This document shows positions 33,539 to 43,098 of a DNA stretch of 64,000 bases, in pieces. The stretch comes from Colocasia esculenta. Its lineage: Eukaryota; Streptophyta; Magnoliopsida; Alismatales; Araceae. Made by a program: the position numbers and the translations under genes. The notes below the pieces were generated by a model, which made no database searches, was not told the origin of the DNA, and saw nothing but the letters and a program-made list of their open reading frames with translations. Location: positions 92,071,968 through 92,135,967 of the forward strand of contig CM024761.1 of NCBI GenBank assembly GCA_014218235.1, given 5' to 3'. Numbering within the stretch: the stretch's first letter is position 1; every line of letters begins with the position of its first letter.

Positions 33539-33690
33539 GAGTAACCGGGGAGATGGGCATCACAAATGTCTGCCCTCGCGTCAAAAGGCCAACTCATCAT
33601 CTCTATACAATGGTATGATGGACACGTCCACTGAGTAACTGGGGGTACGGGCACTTGTCATGTCTATCCTCACGTCAAAAGGTATGACAT
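33539..33690 (+). other. Conserved non-coding element, two copies 94 nt apart, F1
   Basis: A 50-base core beginning GAGTAACCGGGG and ending CGTCAAAAGG occurs at 33539-33588 and again at 33633-33682. F2 has the same pair at 56374 and 56468, also 94 nt apart. The rest of the spacer 32430-34138 shows no open frame of note. Confidence 0.75.
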
Positions 33691-34138
33691 TATCTTAAAT
33701 ACCACTTTTCCCATTGCATTCATTTGTTGCAAGCAAAAAAAAAAAAATTGAAATAGAGTGAAGCCTCCACAGTGTCTCAAATCACGAGGTCATTTAGTGT
33801 CTATGGTTATCAAGAAGTTTAGGCATTCATTTCAATCATCATTTGATCATCATCTAACTAAGGATAGTGTTGGTCTACAATGTCCTTAATCAAACAAGGG
33901 TATTGGTGTCTTTTCTCTAAGACCGTAAGGTGTTCTCTTAATGCTCTAATTTGAAACTCCTTAGGTATTATGTTTAAACCATTTAGGTAAATGGGAGGGC
34001 TTTAATATCCATGTCTATGGTGGGTTCCAATGTGTGTATACCCATTTTACACCTTATTTATACAATGTGTAACCATTTCTCACAATTTCTCCTTGAAAAT
34101 CCACACAAAAAAGGTCTCTGGCAGATTTTCTGTAGGAT

Positions 34139-34268
34139 CTGTCGACAGATCCCCTGGCGTCTGTCCACAGCCGGCGGCAACCCGATTTGGGAAGACCAAC
34201 GGGCACACCGTTTGGGGCTGTTTGGTGGGACCCTGCCTTTTAAACTTCTCTCTTCTTTCTATAAAAGG
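34139..34268 (+). promoter_or_regulatory. Putative internal promoter of ORF3 in F1
   Basis: CTGTCGACAG at 34139 and CTGTCCACAG at 34161 (step 22), then TATAAAAGG at 34260-34268, 90 nt after the pair and 176 nt before the ORF3 start codon. The pair-to-TATA distance matches the LTR promoters (86-87 nt). Confidence 0.6.
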
Positions 34269-34443
34269 TATCCACGGGTCTTTCCCCCCTTCCACCACCC
34301 AAATCACCCCCTCTTCCTCCCCAACACATCTCCCTCCCCTCTTTGGACGGGAAACCCTACCTTCCTTCTTCTCTTGCTCTTTCTCCACAGAGCCTTCTTC
34401 TACTTCCCTTGTGCCCCTCATCCACCCTTGTCCTATCATCTCC

Positions 34444-35652
34444 ATGGCTCCCAAGGCAAAAAAATTGGTTTCTCGCCGCCGTCCCGCTTCATCTCGAGCC
34501 GGCGACGACGACCGGGCTCCTGCTGAGCGCCGAACGAAGCTTCAGGACGACCGCTTGCCCGAACTTGTGGTTCCTCCCCGTCTCCGTCTCACTCATTCTA
34601 AGGGGTCATTCAGTAAGTTTGTTTAGCCTAGGTATGTCGATTTTGAGTCCTTGGCAGATCTCTTTCCCAACCTCCAACCCCTATTTGACACTGAGGGGTG
34701 GACGTCGTTTCTCTATAGTCATACAGTTTATTCTCCCACTGTCATTCGTGACTTCTTCAATCACCTTGGCTACACTGAGGGAAATGATTTCTACACCACT
34801 GTGAAGGGCACAACCTTTAGAGTCACTGCCAACTTGATTAACACAGCCCTTCAAATCCCTAACTCAGGGGCCGACATCCTCACTCATACTCCGGATGCCT
34901 CTGCGTACTATCCCCTCATCACCCTTCAACCCTATGATGGCACAAAGAAAGCTGCCAAACTTAATGCCAATTTCTTTCCACCCTTGAACCGGATGATCCA
35001 TCACATCTTCACAACCATGATTGCGCCAAAGCATGGTAGTCGGGAACTCGTCACCGATGTTCACAAATCCTTGTTCACCTTTTTCCTCCGGTGTGAGCCC
35101 ATCAATCTCCCTGTCCTGATGCTTGGCCTTATTCTGCAATGCTTCTACCAACCCCGGAGGTCCATGCCTTTTGCTTGTCCAATCACCTCCCTTATGAGGT
35201 TCATTGGAATCGACATTCCGAACAGTGAATGCATCATGCTCAACTCCCGCAGTAGTTTTGATCTCACTGCTGCACATAGGATGGGATACAAGCTCATTGA
35301 TGGGGTCGTCACTTGCGAGCTCAAAGGAAAGGCACCAGCTGTTGCCATGGATGTAGATCGTGAGATTGATGCTGCTGATGCAAATGCTGCTGATGATGAT
35401 GAAGAAGCAGATGATGAAGACTCCCAGTCTGACCCTCTTGATGCTCCGGGAGATAATGCTAGTGATGCAGATGTTGAGCCTTCTCTGCGTGATCTTCTTG
35501 CTCAGATGCAACTCCAGATGTCCACTGGATTTGACAAGCTACATGCACGTTTGGACACAGTGGATACGAGCATTGAAGCACTCGCGGACACACAAGTCCA
35601 GCTTCAGCTCCGACTCACCAGACTTCAGACTGAGCTTCAGGATACCTGTTAG
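34444..35652 (+). pseudogene. ORF3 of F1: NLS-like N-terminus, acidic stretch, C-terminal coiled coil
   Basis: 402 codons from ATG 34444 with one TAG at codon 61 (34624-34626), otherwise open. Residues 1-35 are basic (MAPKAKKLVSRRRP). The middle part (about 60-285) is a folded-looking domain with INTALQIPNSGADI and PLNRMIHHIFTTMIAP, resembling proteins named in plant genomes as putative plant transposon proteins; this likeness is from memory and unsure. Residues 300-340 are acidic (AADDDEEADDEDSQSD) and the end is a predicted coiled coil (LRDLLAQMQLQMSTGFDKLH). It occupies the place of the env-like ORF of soybean SIRE1, but no signal peptide or membrane segment is evident. F2 has a shortened homologue. 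Confidence 0.75.
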
Positions 35653-35974
35653 GCTCCAGCACCGCCTGCAGATGCTACTGCTTAGACAGCTTATGTGTCT
35701 AGGAGTGGGTCACGTAGTGTCTGAGTCTTGTCGTGTCTTGTGTCATGTTGCTTTCACTTTGTTATCATGTAATCTCTTTCCCTTTCATGTCTATTCAGTC
35801 AAACACTTTTTGGTACTGTGCATGCTTAATTTCATATCAATGAATTCACAGTGCCATGTTCTATGTTATCTACATGTGTGACTGATGTGAATGCTTTTTG
35901 ATGTTGTCAAAAGGGGGAGAAACCTTAATTGTGCACTAATTGAATAATTTTGTCATCATCAAAAAGGGGGAGAA
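35653..35974 (+). other. 3' untranslated region of F1 with two polypurine tracts
   Basis: AAAAGGGGGAGA occurs at 35909-35920 and again at 35961-35973, the second directly before the 3' LTR. The tracts are 52 nt apart and are set in similar context (TTGTCAAAAGG, CATCAAAAAGG). F2 shows the same doubling. No gene. Confidence 0.7.
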
Positions 35975-36235
35975 TGTTGGGTTTTCATTCTAATGTTTTT
36001 AACAACATGTTTTGGATGATGAATAAGTTTAATTGAGGTTTGATACATGACAAAGAACTTGATACAATACTTGGTTATCTATGTATTCATTATACTTAAC
36101 AATACATGTTTTATCATGTAGGTACAAATGCATAAAGCCAAGCTCTCACAAAATAAGTGAAAAAGATCACAAAAGTAAGGAACTAGGTCACCTGTCGACA
36201 GACCCTAATGTACCTGTCGACAGATTGCACAGGTG
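35975..36235 (+). repeat. 3' LTR of F1, truncated
   Basis: Matches 28363-28622, including the first palindrome pair (36192 and 36214). It ends at AGGTG, where LTR D sequence CAGAACGCGACAGG begins. No target duplication survives. Confidence 0.9.
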
Positions 36236-37372
36236 TTCAGAACGCGACAGGTAGCTATGTCGCGATCAGCCCTGAGAATGCGTCGCATTCTCAGGTTCTG
36301 CACCTGAGTTCGAGCGGGAAAAGGACCATGCCTTGGATTGCGGTCCAAGTTGCCATGATTTGACACAGGGTCGTTCAAAAATTAAGAACTCGATGTACAA
36401 TTGATGAAAAATTACGAAATCACTTGCAAACTAATCTAGACATGTGAGGGTACTTACAGTAAATAGGAATCTGAATATAGTCATGGTATTGACAGGTTTT
36501 CATCAAGTTCATTCATGAAGAACATAGATCAGTGTACAGTGAAGATAAAAGATTTAATTCGAGTAGCATACTGGATGCAAATTGGGGATTTTAGGGGCAA
36601 ACGATGCCTAACAGTGATCAGTATCTCCAGTTAAAATTTCGTGGCATGGGATCAAGTAAACATGGAGATCTAGATTTAGCATGAGGGTTCGGGTGGAGAT
36701 GGTTGCAGAACTTCAAAAATAAAGAACAAAAGATTGGCTCGATGAAAAATAAAGCAACAAGAGGTGTTTTGTTCCTGATGTTTGGAACAACCTACAGACA
36801 AATTTAATTGAGTTTGGCTTGTGAGAATGCCTCCCTTGGAGTCGTTTTGTCTTCTAGGGCTTAGAACTCGAAGAACAAAGGTTGGGCTTGAGCAATCTTT
36901 CTCCCCACGAGTTCTTCCTTTCCTTGGCCTCTACTCCACGTCCAGCAACCCCCAGCAACGCATTAGGGCTGGGCATGGGGAGATTGAGGTGTATTTAAGC
37001 TCCCTTGGTTTCTATTTCCTATTATGACTCTAATTCCTCTTTAATTATGAGATTTCCTTATTTCTCTCAACCTTCCAAGCTTTCCACCTCCTATTTGGGT
37101 TAGGCTGGGTTGCAATTTCGTGGCCAACTAATTAGGGTAGGGTTAGGAGTCAAATTCCAACCCATATGCACTATTTTAATGATTTAATAACTCTTTTCTA
37201 TTTAGGTAATAATTAAAATATGAATTTATGATATTTTCTATTATTCTCCTTTTAAAAATACCTATTCTTGCCCAATAAATTTTAGAGGGTCCATTTAACA
37301 AAGCCCATTAATTCTTTTCATTTAATGAGTTTGAATTAATTCATTTTTCTTTGATTTTCCAATTTAGTTATT

Positions 37373-37429
<57 letters not shown>

Positions 37430-37440
37430 AGGTTGCTAAA
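36236..37440 (-). repeat. 3' LTR of element D, inner part
   Basis: Matches 49559-50762 of the 5' LTR and ends GGTTGCTAAA. It contains a 25-base palindrome at 36271-36295 (arms CCTGAGAATGCG/CGCATTCTCAGG) and an AT microsatellite at 37375-37425. The open frame at 36821-37027 is chance. Confidence 0.9.
37375..37425. repeat. (AT)n microsatellite
   Basis: About 25 AT dinucleotides. At the matching place in the 5' LTR (50709-50743) the tract is (ATT)n instead. Confidence 0.95.
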
Positions 37441-37474
37441 TCCTCCCACTCTTAAAAGAATTTGGTCCCCAAAT

Positions 37475-38542
37475 TCATGTGACGATAATTGGAGAGAATG
37501 TCTTACCGAAAAGATAGGGGTAATTTCGCCTGATGATTCCTTCAGGTTCCCAGGTGGCTTCTTCCACTCCATGATTATTCCACAGAACTTTAACCACATG
37601 GATGGGATGATTCATGAGCTGTTGCACCTTTCGTTCTAGTATCTTGACTGGCTTCTCTTCATATGTCACGTCCTTGTTCAGCACCAACTTCTCATGGCGA
37701 ATGATACGCGAAGGATCGTACACATACTTCCTAAGCAGAGAGACATGGAACACATTGTGTACACATGCCAAATTCGGTGGCAACACCAGCCGATAAGCAA
37801 CCTCACCAACCCTTTCGAGCACTTCAAAAGGGCCGATAAATCTAGGACTGAGCTTTCCTTTTACACCAAATCTTTGAATACCACAGGTAGGTGATACGTT
37901 TAGGAGTACATGGTCACCTACTTGAAATTCTAAATCTCGCCTCCTCTTGTCAGCATAGCTCTTCTGTCTGGACTGAGCAATCTTTAGCTGATCTCGGATC
38001 ACCTGTATATCCCTGGTTGTATTCTGCACCATGTTCGGGCCTAGCCATTGCTGTTCTCCCACTTCATTCCAGCATGCAGGAGATCTACAGTTTCTTCCAT
38101 AGAGTGCTTCGAACGGTGCCATCTTAATACTCGCATGGTAACTGTTGTTATAGGCGAACTCAATCAAAGACAAATGCTCATTCCAATATCCTTGGAAGTC
38201 TATAATGCAAGCTCTTAACATATCTTCTACTATCTGGTTGGTTCTCTCGATCTGCCCATCAGTCTGCGGGTGAAAAGCGGTACTAAAATTGAGCTTAGTA
38301 CCAAGTGCAGCTTGAAATTCCTTCCAGAAGTGAGAGGTGAATCTCGGATCTCGATCCGAGACAATGGATGATGGAATTCCATGTAGTCTCATGATCTCTT
38401 TGACATATAGCGCGGCTAATACCTCCATAGACCACTTACTCTTTATAGGTAGAAAGTGTGTGGATTTGGTTAATCGGTCGACAATGACCCAGATGGCGTC
38501 GAGTCCACCACGAGTCTTTGCTAAACCCATGATGAAGTCCAT
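37475..38542 (-). pseudogene. pol: Integrase core and chromodomain of element D (uninterrupted frame)
   Basis: A 355-codon open block: MDFIMGLAKTRGGLDAIWV with the first catalytic Asp, SDRDPRFTSHFWKEF with the second, HPQTDGQIERTNQIVEDMLR with the Glu, then the GPFEVLERVGEVAYRL module and a C-terminal chromodomain with EEKPVKILERKV and EEATWEPEGIIRRNYPYLF. The chromodomain is thought in this group to steer integration to chromatin marks. Its upstream zinc region lies in the previous piece, cut off by a stop. It is the best preserved enzyme domain in the window, but it is part of a dead element. Confidence 0.9.
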
Positions 38543-40245
38543 GCCAATGCTTTCCCATTCTCACTCTGGAATATCTAATGGTCTATGAATGCCAGCAGGG
38601 TGCATGTGTTCAGTCTTTACCTGTTGTCAAGTAAGGCAGTGAGCGGCATGCTCGACTACTTCTCTCTTCATATTCGGCCACCAAAATGTTCTTTTCATGT
38701 CTTGATACATTTTGGTACCTCCAGGAAGAATAGTATACTTCATCTGGTGTGCTTCATCCATTAACTTTCTCTTCAGTTCTTCATTATCTGGGACACATGT
38801 CCTTCCTTGGAATACAAGCCTTCCATCCTCGGTCATAGCAAAGTCTGGTTTATCAGCTAATGTTTCCTTGACACGAACCAAGAATGGATCACTGTCTTAT
38901 TGTGCTTTGATCTCTTCTAGCATGTCAGATTGAATTTTGATATTGACAACCAAGACTCGATCATCCCTATGTTCAATGTTCAAGTACAACCTTGCGAATT
39001 GTTATAGTAATTGCATCTCGCCAAGAACTAGACTTGATAGCAAAGCCATTGGCTTTCTACTAAGAGCATCAGCCACAACATTTCCCTTGCCTGGATGGTA
39101 TTGGATGTTGAAATCAAAATCTTTTAAGTATACAAGCCATCTTCTCTGCCTCATGTTAAGTTCCTTCTAGGAGAATAAATACTTTAAGCTCTTATGGTCC
39201 GAATAGACAGTAAACTGCTCACCATATAAATAATGTCTCTAGATTTTCAAGGTGAAGACCACGGCAGCAAACTCTAGATCATGCACGGGATAGTTGACTT
39301 CATGCATCTTTAATTGTCTTGAAGAGTAGGCAATGACTTTCTCCTTCTGCATCAATTACAGCCTAACCCAACTCCTGAGGCATCGGTATAGATAGAGAAA
39401 CCTTCTCCCTCTATTGGTAGAGCGACAACAGGTGCCGAGGTAAGACAGTCTTTTAGAGTTTGAAAACTCTTCTCACACTCTTTACTCTAGGAGTAGGGAT
39501 TCTTCTTTCGTGTTAGACGCGTGAGAGGAACGACGATCTTGGAGAAGTCCTTTATGAACTGCCTGTAGTAGCTAGCCAGTCCTAAGAAGCTTCTGATATC
39601 TGTGACATTGGTTGGTCTCTCCCATTTGAGTACAGCTTCAACTTTGGAGGGATCAACAGAGATGTCATCCTTGGAGATGACATGGCCCAAGAAGGACACT
39701 TCGTCAAGCCAGAACTCGCACTTGCTCAGCTTTGCATACAGTTTGTTGTCTCGCAAGACTTGTAGTGCGATCTTCATATGTTCTTCATGTTCTTCTTTGG
39801 TCCTTGAGTATATGAGGATATCATCGATGAGGACGACCACGAACTTGTCGAGATAGGGTCGATAGATGCTGTTAATGAGTTACATAAAGGCTGCAGGAGC
39901 ATTGATCAGACCAAAAGGCATAACGAAAAATACATAGTGTCCATACCTGCTCCTGAAAGTCGTTTTGAAAATATCGTCGTCCTTGATCCTCATTTGATGA
40001 TAGCCAGATCGAAGGTCAATCTTGGAGAAATATTGAGCTCCAGATATCTGATTGAAAAGTTCATCAACCCGAGGCAATGGGTACTTGTTTTTTATGGTTA
40101 GCTGATTGAGTTGTCGAACGAACAGTACAGGTGCCCCCATGGGGAAGTACTTTGTCTGATGAACCCCTTCTCTAGTAGCTCCATCAGTTGCACCTTTAAT
40201 TCCTTTAATTCAGCAGGTGACATCTGGACGCGCAGCATAGTTGAC
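38543..40245 (-). pseudogene. pol: RT, RNase H and integrase zinc region of element D, damaged
   Basis: RT pieces: QMSPAELKELKVQLMELLEKGF (40283-40098), then loss of about 14 codons between APVLFV and RQLNQLTIKNKYPLP together with a frameshift, FSKIDLRSGYHQMRI, and the catalytic box LIDDILIYS (39840-39487). RNase H is degenerate between 39486 and 38900. The integrase zinc region HQMKYTILPGGTKMY and HAAHCLT ends in TGA where the last Cys of the CxxC pair should be. At 40245 the D sequence stops and insert E begins. Confidence 0.85.
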
Positions 40246-43098
40246 TGTGCAATTCTGTTGTCCAGAGTCCTCGCACAAGTCAATATGAGCTCTTCCTCTA
40301 AACTGTCTCACAAAAATAAAATCATGAAGATGGACTAGCAAGGTGATGAGAACAGGTCATATCCACAGGGAGACTGAATAAAGTTTGATTTAAACTACTT
40401 AAACTTGAAATCAGGAAGATCCAACAGTAAAATTTGACTTAATTCCACTTAACCCGCTAAAAGTTCCAGTGAGATTAGAATCCTTCGATATCACAACCAA
40501 TTGAACAATAACAAAATTTAAATTCTCAAAACATTAAAACTAAACTGAGAACTCTTTAGAAATCTTTACAGAAGATACCGAAGAACACCCGACCTTCCCA
40601 ACCACAGTTAATAGCAAAGAAGAAGAAATCAAATGCAAAAATTATACAACTTCGGATCTGATCTCCCTCCCCTGCTCTGATTCCAGAAAAAAGAAATAAA
40701 ATCCAAAAATCTCCCAAAAATCCCAACTCCCCCAGATGCTAAACCTCAGCCCAAAACCTCACAGAAATCACAACAGGGACCCCTGCAACCGAACCCCCTG
40801 ATCTGAACAACTTAAAATGCTGAACAAAGAGAAAGAAAAATAAGATGCCTACCTCTCATAGAAGCACAATCCCATCTCACATGCTTACAAAAAGAACAGA
40901 AGAAGCATAAGAAGAAAACATAGTGGTCCTCCGAGCAGCAAGAGAAAGAAATAATGCAGAAGAATTGGACAACGAAATTAAGAAGAAATGGACAAAGTAC
41001 TTGCCCCTGTACCACCCTCACAATTGGCACAGAAGAAATCGAATTCAAAAGAAATTGCACAAAAGAAATCGAACTAAGAATTCTTGCACAGTAGAAAGAA
41101 AGAGCAATTGATCTCAGCAGAACAGAAGAACTCCATCAGATCGATCTCCTCTAAACACAGAAGCTTGCAATATACAGAAGAAATATGGAGCAATTTCCCC
41201 TGACCAACCATCTGGAGCAGCCGAATTCCATAAAAAGAAATGTTAAACAGTCGGAAGAAGAGAAGAAGAGTGCTCAGTCCTCTCACACAGCAGTTAATAG
41301 AAAACTGGAAGGAAATTGCAATAGAAAGGCAGAACACATAAGAAAATGCAAGAAAATTTCTCCAAATGCTCTGAATGCTTACAGAAGAACAGAAACAAAC
41401 TCTAATTTCTAAACTAAAACTCCTTTACAACTTGAACTCAAATCTACTCTGCAATTCTACAGGAAGAAGAAAAATTATAGAAGAGAAATAGCCAGAAAAT
41501 CTCCAAATCGAACCCCCAGCCCTCCCTTGCTCTGAAGAACACTCCTACAGATGCTCAAAACTCTCCAAGGTCGAATCCTAAGAACTGGGAGAGCAGAAAA
41601 GACAGGGAAAATGGCAACTAGAAATTCCTAAAAAAATTCTAACCAGCCGAAAACCAGAACCCCGAGAAGAGAACTCTGGGGTCCTTTTATAGACACCCGG
41701 GCATCCTGCTTCCACTCCCATCTGCACCAGGATTGCCAGCTCTGCAAGCCCGGATCGCCAGCATCGCACGGCCTCCAGCTCAGCATCTGCCTCATCGCAC
41801 ACAGCACCTCTGGCCTGCTACGCACGGGATCTGCCCCATCAGCTCCGCCACGCACACAGCACCTGGTCGCCTTCACACCTTGCACACAGGGGCTCCAGCG
41901 CCGCGCCCTCCTGCCGCGCACAGTCCACAGCCGCCTCCCACCATCGGACATCTCTGGCAGGACCACCTCAGGATGCCGCCACCTCAGCTGCCATCGCACA
42001 CACGGGCGCTGGCCGCGCCACAGATCTGCATCTGCTCCTCAGGCCGCCCACAGGACCACCCACATACCTGGCCAACCGCCGGATGCACAGCAGCGCCATC
42101 AGCTACAGCCCAGCCAGGGCAGCATCGCCATCCGCCAGCACCATTTAATCCGAGCCTCCATCGCACCAGCCATCACCGCGCCTGCACAAATCAACCCACC
42201 AGCACCATCGAATGGCCCAGTAGGGACCCCGCCTCCAGCCAGCCCTCACCCGGCCTTGCACAGCCTCCATTGCGCCATCTGCATCTGCTGCAGCACCTGG
42301 CCACCCACGCCCGCGCCCATCTCTCACCTGGCAGCACCACACCGAGCCGCCATGCCCAGACCTGGGCGCCCGAGCTCCTGCTGCTTCGGCCCAGCACAAA
42401 CCCCAGCCCTGCACACCAGCTCCCGGCTCAGCTGGCCTACCCAGCCCGCCTCAGCAGGGGCGCCTCCATCACCTTCCCGCCATGCCTCCGCCAGATCACC
42501 TGGGCGCTGGCTGCCTTCACATCGCCAGCTTCTTCGGGAAGCTTCCAATGGATAAGAATATATAATGGAAAAGAAATGGTTAGATTAGTATCGGGTTGTG
42601 GTAAAAATGTTTAAATGGGAATGGGGGTTGTGGCATCATGTGATTAAAAGGATAATATTGGAATATTAAAATATTTTGTTTTAATGGGATTGGGTGGGGG
42701 TGTGTGGTATGATGGTGAGATGAGATTAAAAAATATGTAATGGTCATATGAGGGAGGGGGTATGTGTCATGATTACATTGGGTGAATCAAATTTTTTATT
42801 TTTTTATTTTTTATACACCAATATTTACAAGAATTAAAAGATATTTAAAGTGATAAAAAAAATTATTTATATACAGTGTAAAGAAACATAAACTATTTAA
42901 AATTTATTGATTTTTATTAAATGAGACTTTAACCATGTGTTCAACTCGAGAATTTAACTAATATGTTTTAAATTTTATTTTTGGACGAAATGAAAATTAA
43001 AATCAACATACACTTTATTTACAGACAAAGACTGTCTAAACTTAACTATATGCATGAATTTTAACATTAAAAATTTTGTAATTATCAACATCCAGTAC
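40246..43098. mobile_element. Insert E: unclassified insertion in pol of D
   Basis: The pol of D is split here: its RT side ends with GCATAGTTGAC (40235-40245) and its protease side resumes with GTACAGTTGAC (46061-46071), so an 11-base stretch with 9 identical positions flanks the insert. The block may start TGTGCAATTC and end AACATCCA. It has AT-rich ends, a GC-rich middle and no recognisable protein domain. The phrase CATATCCACAGGGAGACTG near 40358 is reminiscent of leader or LTR sequence of Tat/Ogre/Athila gypsy elements; that is recollection. It could be a solo LTR or a non-autonomous element. Confidence 0.5.
41690..42545. repeat. GC-rich island with repeated CATCGCA/CCAGC words in insert E
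   Basis: Visibly GC-rich against AT-rich sides, with the word CATCGCAC at about 41763, 41803, 41991 and 42161 and many CACCTGG, GCATCTG and CCAGC words. Long open frames on both strands follow from the lack of AT-rich stop codons; their Ala/Pro/His-rich products look like no known domain. Confidence 0.6.

Larger units (their letters stand above)
28363..36235 (+). mobile_element. Element F1: Ty1/copia SIRE-type element with internal deletion and truncated 3' LTR
   Basis: LTR 28363-29684, primer site, gag, protease fragment, RNase H, spacer, ORF3, purine tract and 261 bases of 3' LTR. The SIRE assignment rests on the long coiled-coil gag, the pol motif order and the extra ORF between pol and the 3' LTR. 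Most of protease, all of integrase and nearly all of RT are deleted near 31915. The 3' LTR joins LTR D at 36235 with a loss of about 1.06 kb of F1 and 0.64 kb of D. Confidence 0.92.

Noticed and set aside
34030..34443. Longer N-terminus for ORF3 from 34030
   Set aside because: The stretch before 34444 includes the palindrome pair and a TATA box and is not shared at protein level with F2; MAPKAKK at 34444 matches MAPNRSF in F2.
34864..35511. 215-codon minus-strand open frame opposite ORF3
   Set aside because: Shadow of ORF3; no similarity to known proteins and a low-complexity Ile/Ser start.
37375..37425. AT repeat as an origin or matrix attachment site
   Set aside because: A simple microsatellite in an LTR; no other supporting feature.
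41733..42614. 293-codon open frame and several overlapping frames on both strands
   Set aside because: They follow from the GC-rich composition of insert E; products are Ala/Pro/His-rich low-complexity with no domain, and both strands are equally open.
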